Assembly: GCA_963780135.1 (NCBI GenBank)
Contig: CAWAAR010000003.1
Span: 1,860,001-1,924,000, forward strand
From: Clostridium_AM sp963780135
GTDB taxonomy: Bacteria; Bacillota; Clostridia; Clostridiales; Clostridiaceae
Reading direction: 5' to 3'
Length of the DNA: 64,000 nucleotides
Position 1 is the stretch's first letter. Every line of letters begins with the position of its first letter. Under the pieces are notes generated by a model that saw only the letters and a list, made by a program, of their open reading frames with translations, ran no database searches and was not told the origin of the DNA. A program made the position numbers and the translations under genes. Of this stretch, positions 48,357 to 57,799 are shown one piece after another.

Positions 48357-48912
48357 TGAAATTATTAAGCTTCAGCATTATAAAGTTAAAAATGGTGATA
48401 TGTCTCAAGAGAAATTAAATGAGCTCAGAGATAATATAGGTAATGGGTTTAAGTTGAATGCTAAGGGAGAGAGTGTAGGTAATACGAAAAGAACACCTCC
48501 ACAACAAGTAAATGGAGGAACCTTTAATGTTGAAGTACCTCCTGGAAGGTCAACTAGGACTGGTGTGGTGATAGGTGCACACAATGCAAATGTGCGAATT
48601 ATTGAGCCTTATGGAAAAACAAGGAATATTTGGAGAGAGATTAGTGGGAATGCAACAGAAGCTGAAATGGGATTAGGAACTGGAAAGATGAGGCAGGCAA
48701 CTCATACTGAACAAAGAGCATTAACTCGTATCAATCTTGTTGATGAAAATATGATTATTACTGGACAAAACCCACCATGTAAAAATTGCCAAGGTGCTAT
48801 GAGAAAAGCAAATATGAACAACTCAGCTACAATATGTTATCAATGGAGAGAAGATGAAAAAACGCTGTATGAGGTTTGGCAAGGTGGAAAAAAATTAAAA
48901 GGAGATAGATGA
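48310..48912 (+). CDS. Orphan deaminase-fold toxin tip
   Basis: The approximately 200-codon frame starts inside the Rhs scrap, with no real start; the meaningful part runs from about 48390. It shows the zinc motifs of the nucleic-acid/nucleotide deaminase superfamily: ATHTEQRALTRI (His and catalytic Glu) and NPPCKNCQGAMRKAN (PCxxC). Such tips of Rhs, CDI and T6SS toxins deaminate bases in DNA, RNA or nucleotides; the substrate cannot be told here. The preceding ELRDNIGNGFKL resembles the linker of the Rhs3 tip, as expected for a displaced Rhs C-terminus. A candidate immunity gene follows one base later. Confidence 0.75.
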   Translation: MNMTLKEISLKRKTNNEIIKLQHYKVKNGDMSQEKLNELRDNIGNGFKLNAKGESVGNTKRTPPQQVNGGTFNVEVPPGRSTRTGVVIGAHNANVRIIEPYGKTRNIWREISGNATEAEMGLGTGKMRQATHTEQRALTRINLVDENMIITGQNPPCKNCQGAMRKANMNNSATICYQWREDEKTLYEVWQGGKKLKGDR

Positions 48913-48913
48913 A

Positions 48914-49517
48914 ATGAAATTTATAGTGGAATGTGATGGACTTGATGGATTGGTCCTAATAGATCAAAGTTATTTAGGAGAAATGGACAGTGAGCTACTT
49001 TATTCTATGGATATCTTATTAGATCGCTGTGGAAAATCAGAACTGATTTTTGATTTTCCAGAAGAAAATTGGGAGATTGTAAGGGAGCGAGAGTCAAAAG
49101 CGATAAAGACTTTTTGCAATAGTGGTAAAATGGTAACATACTTGCTACCTAATGGTGATCAACAGTGTGAGTTTCAGGTGGTAGATGAGCTTTTTGGTTC
49201 TTTGAAATGGCTGCATCTTCCAACCGGTAAATTATTAGCAGTTACTGCAGGTGAGTTGATCCAGTGTGTATCATATCCTGACTTGGAGATGGAAAAAGTA
49301 TTTGAATTACAGCTTGAAAAAGGATGGTATGCAATTTCTATTAGTAGTGCATGACAAATCTTGTGTTGCTGTAAAACACCACCAATGCCTCCTTTTGAGA
49401 ATATTCAAGAATGTTAGAACTGTATATATTGGAGAAGAACCATTTGAGGTACCTAAGGCGTTTTTCCTAAATAAAAATGAAATATTAAAACAAATGAAAG
49501 AATTTTTTATATCTTAG
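48914..49517 (+). pseudogene. Candidate immunity gene for the deaminase tip, frameshifted near its end
   Basis: The first frame (48914-49354, 146 aa; MKFIVECDGLDGLVLIDQSY) ends at TGA right after WYAISISSA. A plausible continuation lies in other frames: PPMPPFENIQE further along in the first frame and VYIGEEPFEVPKAFFLNKNE in the frame ending at 49517. At least two indels are needed to join them, so the gene looks broken. It may resemble Imm21-type proteins, but this is uncertain. If the immunity is lost, the orphan toxin tip must be silent. Confidence 0.5.
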
Positions 49518-49559
49518 AAAATGGATACTAACTTAAATTGGGTAGAATGCAAAAAATAG

Positions 49560-49736
49560 TTATTTTTTAATCCTTCTCTATGAATAATTACCTCCAAGTC
49601 TGGTGAGAGTAAGTTAAATCAGATTTGGAGGTATTTTATGCCAAAAGCAAGTAATGAAGAAAGTTTACTTTGGCAAGAACGTGTTAAAGATTGCCAAGTG
49701 AATAGTAGGTTATCAAATAACAAACTACAGCTATGA
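49560..49736 (+). mobile_element. Fragment of an IS66-like insertion sequence
   Basis: A hairpin (ACCTCC...GGAGGT, 49591-49633) precedes a ribosome site and ATG at 49638 that opens MPKASNEESLLWQERVKDCQ, similar to the start of the first IS66 gene. After about 25 codons it runs abruptly into Rhs core sequence, so only the left end of the element remains. Confidence 0.45.
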
Positions 49737-52700
49737 TAACAGAAATAGACTAACATCATTGATAGTATGAGAAGATTCAACTGCTTATAAATATGATGCA
49801 CAAGGAAATCTTACTTTAGAGAGAAGCAAACATGGTAATACAAAATACACAAGGGCTGATAGTGATGAAGTTAGATATGGAATTCTTTATAAGTATAACA
49901 CTGCAGGATGGATGCTTGAAAAAAGAGTACCTGTAGAAAAGGCTGATGAAAGTTCTGAAAAAGAAAACAGCAATAATACTATAAAGTATAATGTAATCTT
50001 ATATTCCTATGACAAAGCAGGAAGATTAATAGAGGAAAAAAGATCACCAGAATATGTAGCTGAAGATAAGTATCCAAAGGAATATAATACTATAACTTAT
50101 ATTTATGATAAAAACAGCAGAGTAACAAAGATAAAAGACAGCACAGGGTCAGAAATACAGTATGGTTATGATTGTCTTAATAATAGAACTTTAGAAAGAT
50201 CAAGAATAAATGCAAATACCTATAAGGCAAGAAGATATTACTATAATAGCATAGGATGGCTGGAAAAAGTAAGCGAAGAAATAAATGCTGGAGACTTAGC
50301 AGAAGAAACAAGTTCAGCTGAAGTTTTACAGAAATTAAGTGAGGAAAAGGAAGATGTATCTTCTGATAACAGCTTACATGAAAACAATAAAGCAAAAGGT
50401 AAAAAAGCTGCAAAAACACTTTACGAATATGATAAGAATGGAAACATAATAAAATTAACAACACCAGAAGGTTATGAAAACACAGTAAAATATGATGCTG
50501 CAGATAGACTTATAGAGATTGTAAAAAAAGATCCGAAGGATGAAGAAGCAGAAAGAAAAACAACCTATGAATATGACGCAGCAGGAAACATCATAAAAGA
50601 AACAGATTGTAATGGAAACTCCATAAGCTATGAATATGATGCCATGAACGGGCAAACTAAAATCATAGATAAAGAAGGCAACGTTACAAGGCTGTACTAT
50701 GATGAATCAGGAAATATCATAAAACATGTAACTCCAGAAAATTATGATATTGAAAAAGATGATGGAAAAGGTACAAGCTATAACTATGACAGCATGAACC
50801 GTTTAGTCCAAGTAACTAATGCTTTGGGTGTAATTGTACAGAAGAATAAGTACAATGAAGTTGGAGAACTTATAGAAAAATTAGATGCTTCAAAAACGGC
50901 GATAGAGTATTCCTATGACATAGGCGGAAGAGTAAGACACATAATAACTCCAGGAGCTAAGGAAAAAGGAAAGGTAAGCCAACAGTACAGATATGATGCA
51001 CTAGGAAATGTTACTGCTGTAAAAGATGGAGAAGGCAATGAAACTTCATATAGCTTAGACCTTTGGGGAAAAGTAAAAGAAGTACAAAAAGCTGATGGAA
51101 TCAAGGAATGGTATGATTACGACTATGCAGGAAATGTAACAAATACAGTAGATGGAAATGGAAATAAAACAGAATACACTTATAATAGCTTAAATCTTCT
51201 AGCCAAAATAAAAGATCCAGCAGGGGATGTAATGACTTATCAATATGATAAACAGGGAAGACTTGCAAGACATATTGATAGAAATAAGAATATAATAGAG
51301 TATCTGTATAATCAAGATGACAACATAACAAGTAGAAAAGATGCAGTTATAAAAACATCAGAGGAATACAGATATAACAAAGATGGAAGTTTAGCAGCAG
51401 GAATAAGTGGAGGAAAGGTTTATAATTACACGTATACTCCAAATATGAATTTAAAAATTAAGAGTATAAATGGAAAAAGTGTACTAGAATATGATTATAA
51501 TAAAGATGGTAACATAACCTCATTAAAGGACATAACTGGTAGAAAAACAAGTTATAAATATGATATAATTGGCATGTTAAAAGAAGTATGGGATGATAAC
51601 CAAAGGGCAGCATCTTATACATATAATGCTGATAGTACTATAGCAGCAATAAAATATGGTAATGGAATAAACATAAATTATAGTCATGATTTAGATAAAA
51701 ATGTTGCAGGGATACTTGCTAAAACAAGAGAAGGTAAAGAGCTTTTAAATCATAGATATTTCTATGATAATAATGGTAATCAGATAAGAAAAGATGAAGG
51801 TGGAAATGTAACAAGCTATGGGTATGATGCCTTAAATAGGTTAGAGAAGGTAGTATATCCAAATCAAACAGTAGAAGGCTTTGGCTATGATAAGGTAGGA
51901 AATAGAGTAAACAGAACTCTGAATTCTCAAGTAACAAGTTATGATTATGACAGCAGAAATAGGCTTACGTCACTAATTGCAGGTAATGAGAAAACAACTT
52001 TTGAGTATGATAACCAAGGAAATCTACTATCAGAAAGAAGCAAACAAGAAGCTACTAAATATATCTATGACTGCTTTAATAGAACAACAGGTGTTCAAAA
52101 GGCTGACAACAGCTATTTAAAGAATTTCTACAATCCAGAAGGTTTAAGGGACAAAGTAGAAGAAAATGGAGTAGTAAGTAAGTTTGTATTTGATGGAGAT
52201 AATGTAGTAACTGAACTTGATGGAGAAGATAAGTTAAAAACATCAAGTATAAGAGGTATCAAGCTAATATCTCAAAGAGATGGTAAAGATAATAGTTACT
52301 ACTATTTAAATAACTACCATGGCGATGTAGTCGGATTAGCTGATACTGATGGAAATGTAGTGAATTCCTATTCGTATGATGCATTTGGAAATACATTAGA
52401 AGCCAATGAACAAGGGCATAATAGGTTTAGGTATTCTGGAGAGCAATTTGATCCAGTAACAAATCATTACTACTTGAGAGCTAGATTCTATAATCCTGTT
52501 GTAGGTAGATTTACACAGGAGGATGAATATAAAGGGGATGGACTTAATTTATATGCTTATGTAGAAAACAATCCAGTTAATTGTTTTGACCCTAGTGGAT
52601 ATGCATGTAAGGGTAAAGGCAATCCTTATATTGAAAAAACGGCTAAAAGTAGTGGACTTACTTATAGAAGTAGGATTGGAACGCAAGGTGAATTAAAATC

Positions 52701-53061
52701 AGTATTTGCAAAAATAGAACCTAAGCATATAGGAAAAGGAACTAACACTAATAGTGCAGCTAGAAATCTTATGAGAAAATTAGGTTTGATAACTGATGAT
52801 GCTGGACATGGAATTGGTAAAAACCTTGGTGGGCCAGGTGGAGCAAAATCAAAAAATTTATTTCCACAAAATCTAAGTGTTAATAGAGGTGATTTTGCAC
52901 AATTTGAAAAGAAAATTGCAGCAGAAGTTCTGAAAGGGAAAAATGTATTTGTGCGGGTTGTTCCGAAGTATGCTAATGGTTCAACAAGACCACATGAAAT
53001 TTTTTATCAAGTTAGAGTTAATGGAAAAACAATATCAAAGGTATTCGTTAATCCAAAATAA
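49717..53061 (+). pseudogene. Rhs5: rearranged, truncated Rhs with NucA-like endonuclease tip
   Basis: The first piece (49717 on: TNYSYDNRNRLTSLIV, then TGA at 49768) comes from near the C-terminal end of a core. After KYT at about 49850 it jumps back to a mid-core point (SDEVRYGILYKYNTAGWMLE). From 49771 the frame is open to 53061. The core ends NCFDPSGY. The tip has TDDAGHGIGKNLGGPGGAKS and NLFPQNLSVNRGDFAQFEKK, the DxGH and Asn-rich pattern of non-specific DNA/RNA endonucleases. The first ATG is 49912, without a ribosome site. The toxin end itself looks intact. Confidence 0.78.
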
Positions 53062-53096
53062 TAGTATAAAAATGTTTGGGAATGGAGATTAAGAAG

Positions 53097-53804
53097 ATGA
53101 TAAGTATGGAATATTGTTATATCTTGAAAATAGATACTAAAAAAGAAATACAAAATGAAAAAGATTTATCTTTTATAGGTGGTTTACCACGGTTGCCGCT
53201 TAATATAGAACTTCCAAAATGTAGCCTATGTAATGAGCAGCAAACATTTATATTTCAAATATCTTTTCCTGATGAACATATTTGGAGTGGATTGTCAATG
53301 GCTGTATTTGCTTGTACTTCTTGCGCTAAAGAGGGATATTTTATACCTGAAATGCTAAAAGGACAGCTTAAAGATATTAATATACCTAAGGGATTTTTAG
53401 AAAAATACCAGTGCAATTTTAAAACTTTAGTTTTTAAAACTGAGGAAGCGACAATTAGAACAGATTATAGGGAAAAGGTTAAATTCAAAAAATGGAAGGT
53501 TGAAAAAGTGGTTAATAACAAAAAGAAAAGTAATAAAATAGGGGGAGTACCTAACTGGATATTAGAAGATGAATCCCCCTCAACTTATGATTTAAATGTG
53601 CCAATGTTTTTTCTTATGCAGATACTAGAAGGGTTTGATTTTCAAAAATTGCCAGATGCACCGCCTCAAATTGAACTTGGGTTAACGGGTATTGAAGAAC
53701 CATCAGAGGATGAATTTTATAGGCTTTTTCTTGGAAATGCAATATATTTTTTTGCTACAAGAGATACTAATAATTCTAAAGTGTATATAATAACTCAGAC
53801 TTAG
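53097..53804 (+). CDS. YwqG/DUF1963-like immunity protein for Rhs5
   Basis: A protein of about 235 aa with the FIGGLPRLPLNIELPKC opening and FIFQISFPD strand reminiscent of DUF1963/YwqG-type proteins, which occur as immunity proteins. Two CxxC pairs (CSLC and CTSC) may bind zinc. The ATG at 53097 is preferred, with GGAG about 11 bases upstream; TTG 53076 and ATG 53082 are further in-frame options. It starts 35 bases after the Rhs5 stop. Confidence 0.6.
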   Translation: MISMEYCYILKIDTKKEIQNEKDLSFIGGLPRLPLNIELPKCSLCNEQQTFIFQISFPDEHIWSGLSMAVFACTSCAKEGYFIPEMLKGQLKDINIPKGFLEKYQCNFKTLVFKTEEATIRTDYREKVKFKKWKVEKVVNNKKKSNKIGGVPNWILEDESPSTYDLNVPMFFLMQILEGFDFQKLPDAPPQIELGLTGIEEPSEDEFYRLFLGNAIYFFATRDTNNSKVYIITQT

Positions 53805-53889
53805 TAACGATAAAATTAATTAACTTTATCTAAACAGATTAAGGGATTAGTTAAGTCTGCAGAAAATTTTTTATAAACTGAATAAAAAA

Positions 53890-53942
53890 TACTCTTTCTT
53901 GGCAATAAATTTATAATTATTTACAAGAAGGAGTGTTTTTTT
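53890..53942 (+). terminator. Intrinsic terminator before the duplicated block
   Basis: ACTCTTTCTTG pairs with CAAGAAGGAGTG across a 22-nt loop and is followed by seven or more Ts. The module-head repeat copy 3 begins directly behind it. Confidence 0.7.
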
Positions 53943-54137
53943 AGTAAGGGGTACTAAAAGCCTGCCAAGAACCCGAGAAATGTAAAATTTTCCAGGAAAA
54001 AGCTATATGAGATTGAGTCCATATATAAAATTGGAGATGCCATTGAAAGTATTGATTTAGAGTACTTTCAATGGTATTGTTATTTTTTAAAGGAAATAAC
54101 AGAAATCAGCAATGGTAATATTTTAGAAGAACTATGA
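53943..54137 (+). repeat. Module-head repeat, copy 3
   Basis: The most diverged copy, with the same blocks and a perfect hairpin CCATTGAAAGTA/TACTTTCAATGG. It ends in TTTTAGAAGAACTATGA and runs into a degenerate Rhs scrap (DDGLGVEYEYD-like nucleotides to about 54192), then into the duplicated injection block. Confidence 0.7.
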
Positions 54138-54204
54138 CGGTATAGGTGCGGATATAAGTATGATATTAGCATCAGAAGAATAAAAACCATAGATATATGC
54201 TTAA

Positions 54205-54309
54205 AATTCTACACCTATAAAGTATCATACAGAAATTTATTGGAAAAATCATTTTGGAGTAATGGATGTAGAGGAAACGATGAAGATAGATAGTATAGCG
54301 CTTTATTAA
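54205..54309 (+). pseudogene. 3' remnant of the 229-aa baseplate-candidate gene
   Basis: The frame reads STPIKYHTEIYWKNHFGVMD and ends VEETMKIDSIALY, matching the C-terminus of the gene at 14737 (LPIKFHTEVYWKIHFGVIG...IDNIMLY). The 5' part is missing. It marks the left edge of a duplicated block. Confidence 0.85.
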
Positions 54310-54347
54310 AAGTATTCTGCAAAATTAATGAATGGGAGAGTATATAT

Positions 54348-56981
54348 ATGCATTCGTATAGGCTTAATACTAAAAAAGATACTTACAAAAGAAAATATTC
54401 AAGAGAAGAATTAATGGAAATGACTACATTTCAGTTAAGAGATATATGTGTTAGAGAAAAAATAATAAAGGGAATAATAAACAATCTTGATAGAGAAAAC
54501 TTCATAATAACAATACTAAAATACAGAGGAAAAGAAAAAAATTATCTTATAGAAAATTATGATGAAAATGGTTTTGAAAGAGTAAGTGAAATACTAAAAA
54601 AATACTTGATTTCAAAGCTTGATAGTAAAGAAGAAATTCAAATTCCAGCTAAAATTTCATTATATCCTGAGATAGGAATTAAAAAGGAAGATTTATATAA
54701 GGTAATTATAGAAAACAATATAATAGGGGAATCTAACGTGTTACTTGTAAATGGTAATAATGAATTATGCGGAATATTTAATTTAGTAAAGGATGAGGAA
54801 AAAGATAATTTATATTATTTGACCATAGAAAAAAATATAAAAATAGAAAAATCTAATAACAGGAACTATAGTTTATTGTTTTTAGGCAAAGACCATTCTG
54901 AATATATTTTTAGAACTTATTATTCAGATAGACCTCTTGTACCAATAAACTTAGAGTATTACAAGATTCCTATAATTGAACTTGAAATAAAGGAACTGCA
55001 AGAAACAAGCACAGTACTGGCAATAGACTTTGGAACATCAAACACTACAGCAGGAGTATATTTAAAAACCAATTATGTGAAAAATCCTTGTTATAATGAC
55101 ATATTAAATGAAAGAATAAAGTTAAATGAAATTAATTATGTGAAATTTATAGATGCAACAAGGAAAGATAAAAGATGGATAGAGATACTGCCAACAATAG
55201 TATATGCAGCAAACTGCAGTGATTCAGATAATATAAAATATTACTTTGGATATAAAGCACAAAGGATAATAAGAGCAAATGATTATAGCTTTAGAGGCAG
55301 TATATATCAAGGAATAAAAAGGTGGGTAAATAGCTATTCAAAAATAGAAGAGGTATATGACAGTGAAGGGAATACAGCAAAGGTAGAGAGAGGACAAATC
55401 ATAAGAGCATATATAAAGTATGTAATAGAAATGGCAGAACGTCAATTTAAATGTAGATTTAAAAACCTGCACATTTTAAGCCCAGTAAAATTAAAACAGC
55501 AGTCCATAGACATGTTTCAAGAAATCTTACCAGAGTACAATATAGAATCAAAAGAAGCATTAGATGAAGGAATAGCTGTACTTTACAACACTATAGCAAA
55601 TCAAATAAAAAAGAAAAATTTTTATGATGGAGAAGAATATAAAGCTTTGATAATTGACTGTGGAGGAGGAACTACAGATTTATCTTCCTGTGCGTTTAAC
55701 ATTGAAGAAGGTGATATTTCTTATAAAATTGATATAAATACTACCTATGAAAATGGAGACACAAATTTTGGAGGAAACAATATAACTTATAGGATAATGC
55801 AGTTTATGAAAATAGTTTTTGCAAATTACTATAAATATGAAAAAGCTATTGTACATATAGATAGTCTTATAGATATTCCAAGTAGTGATATTTTTAGAAA
55901 TGTAGATGAAAAAGGAATAAACAAAATATATGAAGACTTTGAAATGTATTATAAAGAAGCTGAAAAAGTTATACCCACAAAATTTAAAGAATATGAAAAT
56001 AGATCAAAAGAGGATTATGAAAGAGTAAAAAATAACTTCTATTTTTTATGGAAAATAGCAGATAACATGAAGAAAGAGTTTTTTCAAAGAACAAGTATGT
56101 TAAGAAATAAGTTTGATCATTGTAAAAAAGATGAAGAAAGTGATCTTATAATAACGCCTTTAAGTAGATGGAATATATCAATAATTGAAGATGGAATGCT
56201 TAAAAATATTTGTGAATTTCCTGGTGTAGTATTTAACATAAAAGAGATAAACATACTTATAAAGGGTGATGTTTATGAAATAGTAAGGAAGTTTCTTGAA
56301 AGTTTCTATGAAAGTGGGAGGCTGCAGGAATATTCCATAATAAAATTAACAGGACAATCCTGCAGAATAGACATTTTTAAAGAAGCCTTAAAGGAATTTG
56401 TTCCAGGAAAAAGCATAGAATTTAAGCAGAAAAGTGAAGAAGATGAGAGAGTATCAGATTTGAAGCTTTCTTGTTTAAGAGGAGTTCTAAGATATTTAAA
56501 ATCAAAAAAATCAGGGGATATAGAAGTAACCATAAAAAATGAAGTGCCAATAATACCATATTCAGTAAGTGCATTTACATACAATCAGCAAGAAAAAATG
56601 CTCATATATAGTTTGGAAAAAATGAATAAAACACAGGGATTTATTTCAAGACCACTAGGAGCTGAGGAAGTAGAATTCTATTTAAAAGATGCAGAAGGAA
56701 ACTTAAAACATAAGTATATATATGAAAATGCTTTTAATGAATATGAAAAAATATCAGAAGACGATATAGAAAAAATGTATGGAGAAGAAATACACCAGGA
56801 AGAGACAGATGCTATAAGAAATGGAGAAATAAGATTCTTTACTTTTCCTGATGAAAGAAATTGGGGCTTTTATGCAGTTCCAGTAGGAAGAGAAAATGAT
56901 GAGCTTCATTTAGGAAAGAAAAAGTATTTCCCCTTTGAAAATGACTTATCAGAATTAGATTTCTTTGACGGATTAAAGTAA
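54348..56981 (+). CDS. Actin/Hsp70-fold ATPase with SAP-like N-terminus (copy 2)
   Basis: Also 877 aa and closely similar over its whole length to the protein at 15456. All nucleotide motifs are kept: VLAIDFGTSNTTAGVY, LIIDCGGGTTDLSSC and IKLTGQSCRIDIFKEALKEF. The SAP-like segment (MEMTTFQLRDICVREKIIKG) is kept too. Differences are spread evenly with no frame damage, which suggests an old duplication with retained function. A weak ribosome site (GGGAG) precedes the ATG. It may serve the non-Rhs effectors downstream or a second form of the apparatus. Confidence 0.75.
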   Translation: MHSYRLNTKKDTYKRKYSREELMEMTTFQLRDICVREKIIKGIINNLDRENFIITILKYRGKEKNYLIENYDENGFERVSEILKKYLISKLDSKEEIQIPAKISLYPEIGIKKEDLYKVIIENNIIGESNVLLVNGNNELCGIFNLVKDEEKDNLYYLTIEKNIKIEKSNNRNYSLLFLGKDHSEYIFRTYYSDRPLVPINLEYYKIPIIELEIKELQETSTVLAIDFGTSNTTAGVYLKTNYVKNPCYNDILNERIKLNEINYVKFIDATRKDKRWIEILPTIVYAANCSDSDNIKYYFGYKAQRIIRANDYSFRGSIYQGIKRWVNSYSKIEEVYDSEGNTAKVERGQIIRAYIKYVIEMAERQFKCRFKNLHILSPVKLKQQSIDMFQEILPEYNIESKEALDEGIAVLYNTIANQIKKKNFYDGEEYKALIIDCGGGTTDLSSCAFNIEEGDISYKIDINTTYENGDTNFGGNNITYRIMQFMKIVFANYYKYEKAIVHIDSLIDIPSSDIFRNVDEKGINKIYEDFEMYYKEAEKVIPTKFKEYENRSKEDYERVKNNFYFLWKIADNMKKEFFQRTSMLRNKFDHCKKDEESDLIITPLSRWNISIIEDGMLKNICEFPGVVFNIKEINILIKGDVYEIVRKFLESFYESGRLQEYSIIKLTGQSCRIDIFKEALKEFVPGKSIEFKQKSEEDERVSDLKLSCLRGVLRYLKSKKSGDIEVTIKNEVPIIPYSVSAFTYNQQEKMLIYSLEKMNKTQGFISRPLGAEEVEFYLKDAEGNLKHKYIYENAFNEYEKISEDDIEKMYGEEIHQEETDAIRNGEIRFFTFPDERNWGFYAVPVGRENDELHLGKKKYFPFENDLSELDFFDGLK

Positions 56982-56992
56982 GGAGAAGTGAA

Positions 56993-57772
56993 ATGAATTT
57001 ATTTAAGAACATATTCCCTAAGTTTTACAAGGGAAGGATATTAAAAATAGAAATGCTTGAGAATTTAAGAGATTATCCCAGAGATTTCACAGATATTTAC
57101 TTTGACCGTTTTTCAAATGGAATAATTTGTGGAGGAAATTTAATAATAGGGGAAAAAGAAATTACAATAACAAAAGGGATAATAAAATATAACAAAAAGC
57201 TGTACATGATGAAAAATGAGACAAGCATTCCTTATTGTGCATGGAATAAAGAATGTGTAATAAAAGTAAAATTTTCAGATGAAGATGTAGAAAAAGATTT
57301 TGACATTAATGGTACAGAAATATATATAGATGAAGATACAAATATAGAAAAGCATGAACTGGAACTTGGAAGATTCAAACTAAAAGAAGGAGCTATGCTT
57401 AGAGATGATTATGTGGATTTTGAAGATTTTTCAACAGAATATAATACAGTAAATATAATAAATGTAGAGTACGCAGCACCAAATAGAAGCACAATTCACC
57501 CAAACATATTAAAATACTTTTCAACTGCAATATTAAAAAACAAAGTGAATAATTCTCAAGATATAGCTTTTGCAATGAGATGTATGAATGAAGATGCTGT
57601 AGATAGAATACTTATACTTTTATACATATCAAGCAGGTTGGGAATGGAATACAAGGAATACTCTAACAAACAGATATATAAGTATCTTTGCCAGATATTA
57701 AGAGAAGGAGAAAGTGGAATAAGAAGGACAGAAAATAGGCGTAACAGACAATCAAAAATTATTGTGGACTAA
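56993..57772 (+). CDS. Unrecognised injection-locus protein, paralogue C (259 aa)
   Basis: Closest to paralogue A (18103): NIFPKFYKGRILKIEMLENL, FEDFSTEYNTVNIINVEYAA and the same basic tail ending SKIIVD. It follows the ATPase copy after 11 bases, as in the main locus. ATG start behind AAGGAGAAG. The conserved ATPase-paralogue pair argues that the two proteins work together. Confidence 0.65.
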   Translation: MNLFKNIFPKFYKGRILKIEMLENLRDYPRDFTDIYFDRFSNGIICGGNLIIGEKEITITKGIIKYNKKLYMMKNETSIPYCAWNKECVIKVKFSDEDVEKDFDINGTEIYIDEDTNIEKHELELGRFKLKEGAMLRDDYVDFEDFSTEYNTVNIINVEYAAPNRSTIHPNILKYFSTAILKNKVNNSQDIAFAMRCMNEDAVDRILILLYISSRLGMEYKEYSNKQIYKYLCQILREGESGIRRTENRRNRQSKIIVD

Positions 57773-57799
57773 AAGAATAAAGAAAAAGAGGTGAGGAGG

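Noticed and set aside
49266..49400. Independent 83-codon gene overlapping the deaminase immunity gene
   Set aside because: Its first half is an alternative-frame reading of the immunity gene; only its second half looks like real protein, best explained as the frameshifted end.
26336..53000. Many minus-strand frames of 60-190 codons within the Rhs cores
   Set aside because: They recur at the same place in every Rhs copy as mirror images of YD repeats, with His/Leu/Tyr-rich nonsense products. They are shadows, not genes.
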